Positions 1 to 8,267 of a DNA stretch of 64,000 bases are shown here, piece after piece (position 1 is the stretch's first letter; the number at the start of each line of letters is the position of its first letter). A program made the position numbers and the translations under genes. Under the pieces are notes generated by a model. The model ran no database searches and had not been told where the DNA came from. It saw nothing but the letters and a program-made list of their open reading frames with translations. Origin of the DNA: JBFGFX01 sp965232455 (GTDB taxonomy: Bacteria; Pseudomonadota; Gammaproteobacteria; Steroidobacterales; Woeseiaceae); assembly GCA_965232455.1 (NCBI GenBank), contig OZ246981.1:1116001-1180000 (forward strand). The letters run 5' to 3'.

Positions 1-197
1 AGCCGTTCGCCGAGAAAGGCATCAGCATGACGCGCATCGAGTCGCGACCGTCCCGACGCAGAAACTGGGACTACGTGTTTTTTGTCGATCTCGACGGGCA
101 TGCCGAGGAGTCGCCGCTTTCGGACGCGCTCGCCGAGGTCGAGCAGATCAGCTCTTTGTTTCGAGTCGTCGGCGCATACCCTCGGGCGGTCAGCTAG
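1..197 (+). CDS. pheA: C-terminal end of bifunctional chorismate mutase/prephenate dehydratase (partial)
   Basis: The window opens inside a gene whose last 64 codons begin at base 3 and end at the TAG at 195-197. The visible part is the C-terminal end of an ACT regulatory domain. It carries the ESRPS motif, where the P-protein family binds phenylalanine for feedback inhibition, followed by WDYVFFVDLDGH. The enzyme makes phenylpyruvate from chorismate in phenylalanine synthesis. Only the regulatory end is present, so the catalytic domains cannot be checked. It sits 6 bases before aroA, the usual order in gammaproteobacteria, and is probably cotranscribed with it. Confidence 0.88.
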   Translation, partial: PFAEKGISMTRIESRPSRRRNWDYVFFVDLDGHAEESPLSDALAEVEQISSLFRVVGAYPRAVS

Positions 198-203
198 GGC
201 CTG

Positions 204-1535
204 TTGACAACTAGGATCACTGCTTTGGATTTTCACGTTGAACCGTCCGTTATCGAGAGCGGTACCGTTGACGTTCCCGGCGACAAATCGATTTCCCACC
301 GGGCGCTGATGCTCGGGGCGATCGCCGACGGCGACACCCGAATCAGCGGACTGCTGATGGGGGACGATTGCCTGGCAACCCTGGCGGCTCTGCGCCGGAT
401 GGGCGTCTCCGTCGATGAGAGCGACGAAGCCACGGTCCGGGTTCGGGGTGTCGGCATGAACGGTCTGAAGGCCCCCGGCGGTGACCTCGATCTCGGCAAC
501 TCCGGCACCGGAATGCGTCTGTTCATCGGTTTGCTCAGCGGGCAGCGTTTCAATTCGCGTCTGACCGGTGATGCCTCCCTGTCGCAGCGTCCGATGAAAC
601 GCGTGATTACGCCGCTCACGATGATGGGGGCGTCGATCGACAGCACGGACGGCACTCCGCCGCTGACGATCAACGGCGGGTCCGCGCTGACCGGCATCCG
701 TTACGCGCTGCCGGTCGCCAGCGCGCAGGTGAAGTCCGCGATCCTCTTGGCCGGCCTCTACGCAAGGGGTGAGGTCGACATCATCGAACCCGCGGTTACA
801 CGGGATCATACCGAGCGCATGCTGCGGTCCTTCGGAGTCACGCTTTCCGCGGACGGGGGCCGAATCCGCATGCAAGGGCGGCAGGCGCTCGAGGCGACGC
901 CCGTTGCGGTGCCGGGTGACCTGTCATCGGCCGCGTTCCCGATGCTTGCAGCGCTGCTCGCGCGGGACGCGGAGTTGAGAATCCGCAACGTCGGGATGAA
1001 TCCGACACGGACGGGTGTCATCGAAATCCTCCGCGACATGGGGGCCGACATTACCCTCGAAAATCGCGGAATACTGGGGGAAGAGCCCGTTGCGGACCTG
1101 CTCGTCAGGTCCTCGAGCTTGCGCGCGATCACTGTCGCGCCCGAGCGGGTATCGCTCGCGATCGACGAGTTTCCGGTGTTGTTCGTTGCCGCGGCTGCCG
1201 CGGAGGGCGTCAGCCGATTCTCGGGTCTTGGAGAATTGCGCGTCAAAGAGAGTGACCGGATCAGCGCGATGGTCCGCGGCCTGCGCGCCCTCGGCGTGAC
1301 GGCAAACGAAACCGAAGACGGCGCCGAAGTGCTGGGCGGTGATTTCGGGGGCGGCGATGTCGACAGCCACGGAGACCATCGTATCGCGATGGCGTTCGCC
1401 GTTGCGGCCAGCAGAGCCGCCGCGCCGGTGCGCATAAGCGACGTCGCCGCCGTTGACACGTCGTTTCCGGGGTTTGCGAGTTGCCTGAGTTCGATCGGTA
1501 TGGACATAAGCCTGTCGGGCGAGGGTTCCGCGTGA
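204..1535 (+). CDS. aroA: 3-phosphoshikimate 1-carboxyvinyltransferase (EPSP synthase), class II-type
   Basis: This enzyme joins shikimate-3-phosphate and phosphoenolpyruvate, the sixth step of the shikimate pathway, in the cytoplasm. The protein is 443 residues, normal for the family. Visible motifs are GDKS (26-29), GNSGTGMRL (98-106), SAQVK (173-177), RDHTE (200-204), NPTR (266-269), RVKESDRI (346-353) and DHRIAMA (391-397). The GDKS, SAQxK, RxHxE and NxTR set marks the class II (CP4-like) branch. Residue 101, at the glyphosate-sensitivity position, is Gly rather than the Ala of CP4. The proposed start is TTG at 204, with a weak AGGG upstream; TTG at 225 is the alternative. Its stop overlaps the cmk start. 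Confidence 0.95.
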   Translation: MTTRITALDFHVEPSVIESGTVDVPGDKSISHRALMLGAIADGDTRISGLLMGDDCLATLAALRRMGVSVDESDEATVRVRGVGMNGLKAPGGDLDLGNSGTGMRLFIGLLSGQRFNSRLTGDASLSQRPMKRVITPLTMMGASIDSTDGTPPLTINGGSALTGIRYALPVASAQVKSAILLAGLYARGEVDIIEPAVTRDHTERMLRSFGVTLSADGGRIRMQGRQALEATPVAVPGDLSSAAFPMLAALLARDAELRIRNVGMNPTRTGVIEILRDMGADITLENRGILGEEPVADLLVRSSSLRAITVAPERVSLAIDEFPVLFVAAAAAEGVSRFSGLGELRVKESDRISAMVRGLRALGVTANETEDGAEVLGGDFGGGDVDSHGDHRIAMAFAVAASRAAAPVRISDVAAVDTSFPGFASCLSSIGMDISLSGEGSA

Positions 1536-2230
1536 GCGCCGCCGCCGGGATACCGGTGCTGGCGTTGGACGGGCCGAGCGGCTCCGGTAAAGGGACGATC
1601 GCCAGAAAACTCGCCCAGGCGTTGGGCTGGCACCTGCTGGACAGCGGCGCGCTGTATCGTCTCGTGGGCTTGGCCGCGATTCGGGCCGGGGTGCCGCTGA
1701 CGGCGGAAACGGAACTCGCCGAGTTGGCGGGCAAGCTGGCGATTCGTTTTGGTGTCGATGAGAGCGGCGGCGAGCAGATCTGGTTGGACGGTGAGGACGT
1801 TAGCCGCGAAATCCGCACCGAGGAGAGCGGTCGCTCGGCCTCCGCGGTGGCCCGTCTGCCGGCCGTGAGGCAGGCGCTGATGGGTCTTCAGCACGATTTT
1901 CGCAGGGCGCCGGGACTCGTGGCTGATGGCCGCGATATGGGGACCCAGGTGTTCCCCGATGCGGTGCTCAAGGTCTACCTCACGGCGAGCCCTCGGGAGC
2001 GTGCTGCAAGACGCCATAAGCAGTTGAAAGACAAGGGTATTGATGTTAGCCTCTCGGCCCTTTCGCGGGACATAGCCGATCGGGACAGGCGGGACTCCGA
2101 ACGCGCGGTGGCGCCGCTGCGGCCGGCCGGGGACGCCCGGGTACTGGATTCCAGCAAGCTGACGATCGATCAAGTCACCCGGACCGTGCTCGATTGGTTG
2201 CAGGAACGCGTCGGCGAAAGAGAGAAGTAG
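1532..2230 (+). CDS. cmk: (d)CMP kinase
   Basis: Cytidylate kinase phosphorylates CMP and dCMP with ATP to supply nucleotide precursors. The P-loop is GPSGSGKGT near the N-terminus. Further on come LLDSGALYRLVG (the nucleotide-binding YR motif) and the LVADGRDMGTQVFPDA segment typical of Cmk. The start is taken as GTG at 1532, which overlaps the aroA stop in GTGA and has GAGG about 7 bases upstream. An earlier in-frame ATG at 1481 would add 17 residues unlike the family. The protein is 232 residues, the usual size. It lies between aroA and rpsA, the standard gammaproteobacterial order. Confidence 0.94.
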   Translation: MSAAAGIPVLALDGPSGSGKGTIARKLAQALGWHLLDSGALYRLVGLAAIRAGVPLTAETELAELAGKLAIRFGVDESGGEQIWLDGEDVSREIRTEESGRSASAVARLPAVRQALMGLQHDFRRAPGLVADGRDMGTQVFPDAVLKVYLTASPRERAARRHKQLKDKGIDVSLSALSRDIADRDRRDSERAVAPLRPAGDARVLDSSKLTIDQVTRTVLDWLQERVGEREK

Positions 2231-2353
2231 ACAGTTTTGGTGAGGCGACGCAGGGAATGCGCTGTCCTTTTTAATCGTAACCGTCGGCCACAGGATTTGG
2301 TTTGACGACACTAAGGGTGAGAGTCCGAAATCCGGCTCTCTTGGTTTAATCTA
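2231..2353 (+). promoter_or_regulatory. rpsA leader lacking a Shine-Dalgarno sequence, with a hairpin
   Basis: This 123-base leader precedes rpsA. The stem GAGAG-T-CCG (2319-2327) pairs with CGGCTCTC (2333-2340) with one bulged T, 13 bases before the ATG. The bases just before the start (CTTGGTTTAATCTA) contain no purine-rich ribosome-binding site. In enterobacteria the rpsA leader also lacks a good SD and folds into hairpins through which S1 controls its own translation. The same arrangement here suggests autoregulation, which is inferred rather than shown. A TTGACG at 2302-2307 looks like a -35 box, but no convincing -10 follows. Confidence 0.5.
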
Positions 2354-4036
2354 ATGTCTGAAAGTTTTGCTGAGTTATTTGAAGAGAGTTTTGCAAGTCA
2401 ACAAATAAAGCCGGGTGCCATCATCATGGGCACCGTCGTGGCAGTAAACGACGATGTAGTCATCGTCAGTGCCGGCCTCAAATCGGAGGCGGTTATTCCC
2501 GTTGAACAGTTTCGCGCCGAAGGCGGCGACGTCGACGTCACGGTTGGTGACGAGATCGAGGTTGCACTCGATGCCGTCGAAGACGGTTTCGGTGAGACGC
2601 GCCTATCGCGTGAAAAAGCGATCCGCGCACGTACCTGGACCGCGCTGGAAAAGGCCTACGAAGACGGCGACATCGTCAACGGCGTCATCAACGGCCGGGT
2701 GAAGGGCGGATTCACGGTCGAGATCGACAACGTGCGGGCGTTCCTGCCGGGGTCACTGGTCGATGTGCGGCCGGTGCGCGACCCGGGGTACCTCGAGGGC
2801 AAAAACCTCGAATTCAAGGTCATCAAGCTCGACCAGCGCCGCAACAACGTGGTCGTATCGCGCCGGGCCGTGGTGGAAAAAGAACACAGCGCGGAGCGCG
2901 AGGCGCTTCTCGCCAGCCTGCAGGAAGGCAACACCGTCAAGGGCATTGTAAAGAACCTCACGGACTATGGGGCTTTCGTGGACCTGGGCGGAATAGACGG
3001 GTTGCTGCACATCACGGACATGGCCTGGAAGCGCGTGAAACATCCTTCGGAAGTCGTCAACGTCGGCGACGAAATCGACGTGAAGATCCTGAAGTTCGAT
3101 CGCGAACGCCAGCGCGTGTCGCTCGGCATCAAGCAGCTGGGTGACGATCCCTGGCACGATCTCGCTCGTCGCTATCCGCAGCAAACGCGCATATTCGGCA
3201 AGATCACGAATATCGCGGACTACGGTTGTTTCGTGGAGATAGAGGAGGGCGTCGAGGGTCTCGTGCACGTATCCGAGATGGACTGGACCAACAAGAACGT
3301 CAACCCGGCGAAAGTCGTCCAGGTCGGTCAGGAAATCGAGGTGATGGTTCTCGAGATCGACGAGGAACGCCGTCGTATATCGTTGGGCATCAAGCAATGT
3401 CAGTCCAATCCCTGGGCCGATTTTTCAGCCGAGGTCAACCGTGGCGATACCGTCGGCGGTCAGATCAAATCGATCACCGATTTCGGCATCTTCATCGGTC
3501 TGGCCGGCGGCATCGACGGACTGGTGCATCTGTCCGACATCTCTTGGGACGTTCCGGGCGAGGAGGCCGTTCGCAATTACAAGAAGGGCCAGGAGATCGA
3601 GGCGGTCGTGCTCGCCATCGACTCCGAACGCGAGCGTATTTCACTCGGTATCAAGCAACTCGACAAGGATCCGTTCTCCGGCTGGCTGGCTGCGCATCCG
3701 AAGAACTCGATCGTAACCGGTACCGTGACCGAGGTTGACGCGCGCAGCGCAATGGTGGATCTCGGCGATGGCGTTATAGGCACGTTGCGGGCATCGGAAC
3801 TCACCCGCGGTCGTGTCGAGGATGCACGGACGATGATCAAGGTTGGCGACGAGATCGAGGCCAAGTTCATCAACGTCGATCGCAAGAACCGTTCGGTGGC
3901 GTTGTCGATCAAGGCCAAGGAAGAGCATGAGGAAGCCGAAGCCTTGTCGAGCTACAAATCCGGTTCCGCGGCGGCGCCGACGGGAACGACGTTGGGCGAA
4001 CTGCTCAAGGAGAAAATGGGCGGCGGGTCAAATTAG
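2354..4036 (+). CDS. rpsA: 30S ribosomal protein S1
   Basis: S1 binds mRNA and helps unfold it on the 30S subunit. The protein has 560 residues and six S1-type OB-fold repeats, the standard gammaproteobacterial form. Recurrent signatures are YGAFVDLGGIDGLLHITDM, YGCFVEIEEGVEGLVHVSEM and FGIFIGLAGGIDGLVHLSDI, each followed by RISLGIKQ-type strand endings. The first two domains are the divergent ribosome-binding ones. It has its own leader without an SD and ends at a hairpin terminator before ihfB. Confidence is very high from length, repeat number and neighbours. Confidence 0.98.
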   Translation: MSESFAELFEESFASQQIKPGAIIMGTVVAVNDDVVIVSAGLKSEAVIPVEQFRAEGGDVDVTVGDEIEVALDAVEDGFGETRLSREKAIRARTWTALEKAYEDGDIVNGVINGRVKGGFTVEIDNVRAFLPGSLVDVRPVRDPGYLEGKNLEFKVIKLDQRRNNVVVSRRAVVEKEHSAEREALLASLQEGNTVKGIVKNLTDYGAFVDLGGIDGLLHITDMAWKRVKHPSEVVNVGDEIDVKILKFDRERQRVSLGIKQLGDDPWHDLARRYPQQTRIFGKITNIADYGCFVEIEEGVEGLVHVSEMDWTNKNVNPAKVVQVGQEIEVMVLEIDEERRRISLGIKQCQSNPWADFSAEVNRGDTVGGQIKSITDFGIFIGLAGGIDGLVHLSDISWDVPGEEAVRNYKKGQEIEAVVLAIDSERERISLGIKQLDKDPFSGWLAAHPKNSIVTGTVTEVDARSAMVDLGDGVIGTLRASELTRGRVEDARTMIKVGDEIEAKFINVDRKNRSVALSIKAKEEHEEAEALSSYKSGSAAAPTGTTLGELLKEKMGGGSN

Positions 4037-4044
4037 GAAAAACT

Positions 4045-4080
4045 GGCCCGGAGACCTGTTCGTCCGGGCCATATTTCCTT
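4045..4080 (+). terminator. Probable rpsA terminator
   Basis: GGCCCGG (4045-4051) pairs perfectly with CCGGGCC (4064-4070) around a 12-base loop, and an AT-rich stretch ATATTTCCTT follows. It lies 9 bases after the rpsA stop. The T-run is imperfect, so termination may be partial. Confidence 0.55.
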
Positions 4081-4086
4081 TATAAT
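4081..4086 (+). promoter_or_regulatory. Candidate -10 box for ihfB
   Basis: A perfect TATAAT lies 43 bases before the ihfB start, directly after the rpsA terminator. No good -35 is visible at 16-18 bases upstream (TGTTCG/GTTCGT only). The assignment rests on the -10 match and position. Confidence 0.4.
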
Positions 4087-4128
4087 CGGCGGCTTACGCG
4101 CTAGGCGGCAGATCAAGCGAATCGTGTT

Positions 4129-4431
4129 ATGACAAAATCGGAACTCATTGAAGTAATCGCAAGGAAGCAGAAGCACCTACCGGCAAAGGACGTGGAGTTG
4201 GCCGTAAAACACCTGCTGGATTTGATGAGTGACGCGCTGGCAAGGGGTGAGCGCATCGAGATAAGGGGGTTCGGCAGCTTTTCGCTGCATTTTCGGCCTC
4301 CGCGAATTGGCCGTAACCCGAAGACGGGTGAGGCGGTGGCGTTGTCTGGAAAGTACGTCCCGCATTTCAAGCCCGGCAAAGACCTCCGCGAGCGTGTGAA
4401 CGAGAGCCGGGACCTGCCGATCAAGAGCTGA
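4129..4431 (+). CDS. ihfB: Integration host factor subunit beta
   Basis: This is a small DNA-bending protein of the HU/IHF family that pairs with IhfA, encoded at 54866 in this window. It has 100 residues. The N-terminus MTKSELIEVIARKQKHLPAKDVE is the typical IHF-beta dimerisation helix pair. The DNA-intercalating arm is seen as RPPRIGRNPKTGE, with its proline at the arm tip. The position after rpsA is the conserved gammaproteobacterial order and separates it from HU. It is followed by 120 bases before lapA. Confidence 0.95.
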   Translation: MTKSELIEVIARKQKHLPAKDVELAVKHLLDLMSDALARGERIEIRGFGSFSLHFRPPRIGRNPKTGEAVALSGKYVPHFKPGKDLRERVNESRDLPIKS

Positions 4432-4551
4432 CTTCCGCTCACGGTGCGGGCCTGCGCTGGATGGACTGCAGCCCTTATCATCGGCCGTCGAAAACCCATA
4501 AACTAACGGCTCTCGGGGCGGGCTGCCCCATGTTTGCCTGTGAGTGCGCGC

Positions 4552-4848
4552 ATGTTTAAACGAATTGGCGTCATCGCTCTTGTTCTGATCGTTTTCGTCC
4601 TGATGATTTGGTTTACGAGCATCAATCCCGGTGTGGTGAGCATTGACCTGGCGTTCGGTACGGTCGAGCCGACGATTCCGCTTGCGCTGGCGGTGACGTT
4701 TGTCCTGGGTTGGGCATTCGGTATCCTGAGTGCATCGTTTTACGTGTTCAAGCTGATGAACGAACGCCGTCGCCTGAAATCCTCGCTCCGAACCTCCGAG
4801 GCGGAAGTGAGCAGCCTGCGAAACCTGCCTATCGCCGATGCCGACTGA
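4552..4848 (+). CDS. lapA: LapA family inner-membrane protein (DUF1049)
   Basis: The protein is about 98 residues with two hydrophobic segments, IGVIALVLIVFVLMIWF and TIPLALAVTFVLGWAFGIL, followed by a basic, charged C-terminal tail. This is the LapA (YciS) layout. In Escherichia coli LapA works with LapB in control of lipopolysaccharide assembly and LpxC turnover. The start is taken as ATG 4552. GTG 4540 and TTG 4534 are in frame and would add a few residues, and none has a strong SD. It overlaps lapB by 11 bases, so the two are translationally coupled. Confidence 0.85.
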   Translation: MFKRIGVIALVLIVFVLMIWFTSINPGVVSIDLAFGTVEPTIPLALAVTFVLGWAFGILSASFYVFKLMNERRRLKSSLRTSEAEVSSLRNLPIADAD

Positions 4849-6043
4849 GTCCACCTTCCTTCTGGCGGGATTGTTTCTGCTGCTGGCGGCGGCGGGTTGG
4901 GCCCTCGGCCGCTTCGGTGAGCGGGACGATGTCGAAGAGGCGCCACCGCCTCTCAACGTCGATTATTTGAAGGGACTCAACTTCCTGTTGAATGAACAGA
5001 CCGATCAGGCGCTCGAGCACTTTCTCAAGATGGTCCGGGTTGACGATAAGACGATCGAGACTCACTTTGCGCTCGGCAGCCTGTTCCGACGTCGCGGCGA
5101 GGTTGATCGGGCAATCCGCATTCACCAGAACATCATCGCGAGACCGGATCTTGCTTCGGAACAGCGGGATCAGGCGATGTTTTCACTTGCCAAGGATTAT
5201 TTGCGCGCCGGCTTGCTCGACCGGGCGGAAAACATGTTCACTCGCCTGGCCCAGGGCTCCCGTTACCAGGTTGAAGCGCTGGAGCAGCTTTGCCGCATCT
5301 ACGAACAGGAAAAGGAGTGGCAGAAGGCGATTGACGCCGGCCAGAAACTCGAAGTGCTCAGCGGCCGGTCGCTGGCTTTGCAGATTGCGCACTATTACTG
5401 CGAGCTCGCCGAGCAATCGGCCGCGAACAACGATTTCGCGGCCGCTCGGTCATTCGTGAAGAAATCGCAGAGCGGGCGCCCGCGAACGCTGCGTGGCGCG
5501 TTGACGCGGGCAAACGTCGCGAGCGTGACCGGCGACACCAAAACGGCGTTACGCCTCTACAACCGAATCGTGGACGAAAACACCTACCTCGTCACGGAGG
5601 CGCTGCCGCGGCTGGTGGAGATTTACCGGGAAGAAGGCTCGACCGAGCCGCTGGAAAAAAGTCTGACGGCCCTGATCGACGGGAACCCGGAGGTAAAAAA
5701 GGAAATTGCCTACACCGCGGTCGTCAATGACATCGGCGGCATCGACGTCATTGACCGATGTGTCGAGGAGTACATCCTCAATGAACCCACTTTGAACGAA
5801 TTCATCGACGTCCAGCAACTGGCGGGGGGCGGCGACGAGGCGCGGCGGAGCGCCCTCGTCAAGGTGCGCGCCGGGCTCAGCAAGCTTGCCTCGATGACGC
5901 CGCGTTATCAGTGCAAGGAGTGCGGCTTTTCCAGTCAGCGGCTTCTTTGGCAGTGCCCCAGCTGCAAAGACTGGGAGACACAGCGGCCGTTTGCGAGCGT
6001 GCAGTTCGACTCCCTGCTGCAACGCAGCGGTATAAATTATTAG
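4838..6043 (+). CDS. lapB: Lipopolysaccharide assembly protein B, TPR protein with rubredoxin-type metal site
   Basis: LapB (YciM) is anchored in the inner membrane with its repeats in the cytoplasm. It presents LpxC to FtsH and so balances LPS and phospholipid synthesis. The protein is 401 residues, near the family norm. There is an N-terminal membrane segment (about 6-24), then tetratricopeptide repeats such as EHFLKMVRVDDKTIETHFALG. A C-terminal four-cysteine site follows: C359-x2-C362 and C373-x2-C376, the rubredoxin-like knuckle essential in E. coli. The ATG at 4838 lies inside lapA. It ends the left conserved block. Confidence 0.95.
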   Translation: MPTESTFLLAGLFLLLAAAGWALGRFGERDDVEEAPPPLNVDYLKGLNFLLNEQTDQALEHFLKMVRVDDKTIETHFALGSLFRRRGEVDRAIRIHQNIIARPDLASEQRDQAMFSLAKDYLRAGLLDRAENMFTRLAQGSRYQVEALEQLCRIYEQEKEWQKAIDAGQKLEVLSGRSLALQIAHYYCELAEQSAANNDFAAARSFVKKSQSGRPRTLRGALTRANVASVTGDTKTALRLYNRIVDENTYLVTEALPRLVEIYREEGSTEPLEKSLTALIDGNPEVKKEIAYTAVVNDIGGIDVIDRCVEEYILNEPTLNEFIDVQQLAGGGDEARRSALVKVRAGLSKLASMTPRYQCKECGFSSQRLLWQCPSCKDWETQRPFASVQFDSLLQRSGINY

Positions 6044-6165
6044 AGGACACCTGTAGGAGCCCGTCCTGACGGGCAATACGCCCTCGATCGTTAAACAGGC
6101 GTATCCCGCGGACCGCGGATTGATCTTTAAGTGTCTAATTCCGGTCGCTCGTCCTGGCGGGCGAC
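6044..6165. repeat. REP-like palindrome cluster after lapB
   Basis: Two related hairpins lie 85 bases apart. GCCCGTC-CT-GACGGGC (6059-6074) follows CTGTAGGA, a lead-in seen in many gammaproteobacterial REP sequences. GTCGCTCG-TCCTGG-CGGGCGAC (6144-6165) is the second. Both share the core CGTCCTG(A/G)CGGGC. Between them lies the dispersed repeat at 6072-6136. The pairing is visible directly; the REP/BIME class is inferred. Confidence 0.6.
6072..6136 (+). repeat. Dispersed repeat, copy 1
   Basis: This stretch of about 65 bases matches the reverse complement of 49999-50060 over nearly its whole length. The best-conserved part is ACCGCGGATTGATCTTTA, identical in both copies, and CGCCCTCGAT is also shared. 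It lies between two REP-like hairpins. ATACGCC/GGCGTAT can pair inside it. Two unlinked copies in opposite orientation, both outside genes, suggest a genome-wide interspersed element. Confidence 0.65.
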
Positions 6166-6300
6166 GGGTTGTGTCGAGGGGGTTACAATCGTTTCGCCCC
6201 GAACCGGGCAGATTTGCAGCGAGCCTGTATCCCAATGGCCACCTAAGCTTCCCGTGCTGCCGCCATGCGGCAGGTTTTCATCAAACTTCGGGAGTTAGTT

Positions 6301-6588
6301 ATGAATCGAATCAAGCGGGCTTTGTTACTGATTATCTGCGCACTCGGGTGGTCCACGGTGGTTGCCGGTCCGGTGGACGTGAACAGCGCGGATGCGGAGA
6401 CCATTTCAGCCGAGTTGACCGGCATCGGCTTGTCGCGGGCAACCGCGATCGTCGAGTATCGGAAACTCAACGGACCGTTCAAATCGGCGGATGAGCTCCT
6501 GAACGTGAAAGGCATCGGCGAGCGCACTCTTGAACTCAACAGGGGCAATATTCTCCTGAAACCGGCGAGCGGCAAACCCTCCAAATAG
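6301..6588 (+). CDS. ComEA-like helix-hairpin-helix protein, exported
   Basis: The 95-residue protein starts at ATG 6301 with GGGAG 7 bases upstream. Residues 1-21 form a signal peptide ending in VVAG. The rest is a single ComEA-type helix-hairpin-helix domain: PVDVNSADAETISAELTGIG, RATAIVEYRK and FKSADELLNVKGIGERTLE. Such small periplasmic HhH proteins bind DNA non-specifically. Longer ComEA proteins pull transforming DNA into the periplasm. Whether this one serves competence is unknown. It stands alone between the repeat cluster and galU. Confidence 0.85.
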   Translation: MNRIKRALLLIICALGWSTVVAGPVDVNSADAETISAELTGIGLSRATAIVEYRKLNGPFKSADELLNVKGIGERTLELNRGNILLKPASGKPSK

Positions 6589-6751
6589 CGGCCAGGGCCG
6601 TCGAGACGGGTCTGTGCCGGCGAATACGCCGGTACAGACGCTGCCCGCCCGCCGACAGCGGAATAGCGGCGGGGTCTCCGGGCGGCATCGGTTCCCAATA
6701 GAGGTGCTATTTAGCTAAGATGCCGCATCCATTTTGTTCAGGAGTTTCGAG

Positions 6752-7627
6752 GTGTCGCAGCCGATCCGATCAGCCGTCTTTCCCGTCGCGGGACGCGGAA
6801 CACGATTCCTGCCGGCGACGAAGGCCAGCCCAAAGGAAATGCTGCCAATTGTCGACAAGCCGCTCATCCAGTATGCGGTTGAGGAGGCCGTCGCCGCCGG
6901 GGTCGAAAAACTGGTTTTCGTGACGGGCAGTTCCAAGCGTGCGATCGAAGACCACTTCGATGCCGACCCCGAGCTGGAGCGGGCGCTGATCGAATCCGGT
7001 AAGAACGAACTGCTCGAATTGACGCATAGTATCGTGCCCCCGGGCGTTTCGTGTGTCTACATTCGCCAGGGCAAACCTCTTGGTCTCGGTCACGCGGTGT
7101 TGTGCGCGCGACCGGTGGTCGGTGACGAGCCCTTTTTCGTACACCTCGCCGACGACTTCATCGTCGGAGAGTCGCCCTGCCTGAAGCAGATGGCGGACGA
7201 CTATCGCGGCCACGGCAGCAGCATCGTCGCCGTTGAGCAGGTGCCGGAAGAAAGCACGTCGAGTTACGGTATCGTGGGCATGACGGACGACGGCAGCCGA
7301 TCGCAGCAGATTCAATCCATCGTGGAGAAGCCGAAACCCCAAGATGCGCCGTCGAACAAGGCGGTCGTGGGCCGCTACCTGTTGGTGCCCGAGATTTTCA
7401 ATCGACTGGAACGAACGCAGCGGGGCGCCGGGGGGGAGATTCAATTGACTGACGCGATCGCGGATCTGCTCAGTGACCATCCGGTTCGGGCGTTCGCATT
7501 TGACGGGGAACGCTACGACTGCGGGAGCAAACTGGGTTATCTGCAGGCAACGGTTGCGGTCGGTTTGGGGCATGAGTCCCTGGGCGCCGCGTTTCGGACG
7601 TATCTGAAGTCCGTCGTCGACGATTGA
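6752..7627 (+). CDS. galU: UTP-glucose-1-phosphate uridylyltransferase
   Basis: The enzyme makes UDP-glucose from UTP and glucose-1-phosphate for polysaccharide and LPS synthesis. The nucleotidyltransferase signature AGRGTRFLPATKASPKEM is near the N-terminus, followed by LPIVDKPLIQYAVEEA. Also visible are VYIRQGKPLGLGHAVLCA and the sugar-binding IVEKPKP segment. The start is GTG 6752, with AGGAG at 6740-6744 eight bases upstream; TTG 6734 would add six residues ahead of the conserved start. The length is 291 residues, normal for bacterial GalU. It is unrelated by pathway to the exporter that follows 13 bases later, though the two may share a transcript. Confidence 0.94.
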   Translation: MSQPIRSAVFPVAGRGTRFLPATKASPKEMLPIVDKPLIQYAVEEAVAAGVEKLVFVTGSSKRAIEDHFDADPELERALIESGKNELLELTHSIVPPGVSCVYIRQGKPLGLGHAVLCARPVVGDEPFFVHLADDFIVGESPCLKQMADDYRGHGSSIVAVEQVPEESTSSYGIVGMTDDGSRSQQIQSIVEKPKPQDAPSNKAVVGRYLLVPEIFNRLERTQRGAGGEIQLTDAIADLLSDHPVRAFAFDGERYDCGSKLGYLQATVAVGLGHESLGAAFRTYLKSVVDD

Positions 7628-7640
7628 TGACACCGGCCGA

Positions 7641-8267
7641 ATGATCCCGATCGAAACGGTCACCCTGTTTCTCGCGGCAACGATCGCCCTGGCGATTGCG
7701 CCGGGCCCGGACAATATTTTCGTCTTGACACAGTCGGCGCTCTACGGGCGCACCGCGGGAGTATTGGTGACGCTGGGCCTTTGCACCGGGGTCGTTGTCC
7801 ATACCGGCGCCGTCGCGCTGGGTGTTGCGGCTGTGTTCTCGACATCCGCGCTGGCGTTCAACGCTCTGAAAATACTGGGCGCCGGCTATCTGCTGTATCT
7901 CGCGTGGCAGGCGTTTCGCGCCGGCGCGTCTCGGATTGGCGACGGCAAGGGGGAAGTCCTGAATCGACGCCAACTCTACTTTCGCGGCGTGATCATGAAC
8001 ATCACAAACCCGAAGGTCGCCATTTTCTTCCTGGCGTTCTTGCCTCAGTTTGCCGATCCGAAAAGAGGCTCATTGCCGCTGCAAATCGCACTGCTGGGCG
8101 CGCTGTTTGTCCTGTCCGCTTTGCTGGTATTCGGCGCCATTGCCTGGTTCGCGGGCTACCTCGGCGATTGGCTCAGACGGTCCGGACGGGCGCAGGTGGT
8201 CATGAATCGCATCGCGGGGACGGTTTTTGCGGCCCTGGCGTTGCGCCTGGCACTCGCGGAACGTTGA
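7641..8267 (+). CDS. LysE/RhtB family amino acid exporter
   Basis: The 208-residue protein has the LysE-family layout of six hydrophobic segments. The family signature APGPDNIFVLTQSALYGRTAG lies near the N-terminus, and the conserved NPKVAIFFLAFLPQF segment lies after the central loop. Members export amino acids such as threonine, homoserine or leucine across the inner membrane, and the substrate cannot be read from sequence. The start is ATG 7641. It is one of three LysE paralogues in this window (also 21272-21904 and 29371-30000). A hairpin terminator lies downstream at 8376-8412. Confidence 0.88.
   Translation: MIPIETVTLFLAATIALAIAPGPDNIFVLTQSALYGRTAGVLVTLGLCTGVVVHTGAVALGVAAVFSTSALAFNALKILGAGYLLYLAWQAFRAGASRIGDGKGEVLNRRQLYFRGVIMNITNPKVAIFFLAFLPQFADPKRGSLPLQIALLGALFVLSALLVFGAIAWFAGYLGDWLRRSGRAQVVMNRIAGTVFAALALRLALAER

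Noticed and set aside
806..2311. 501-codon open frame on the - strand
   Set aside because: Antisense to aroA and cmk, which have full family motifs; no SD and unlike any family.
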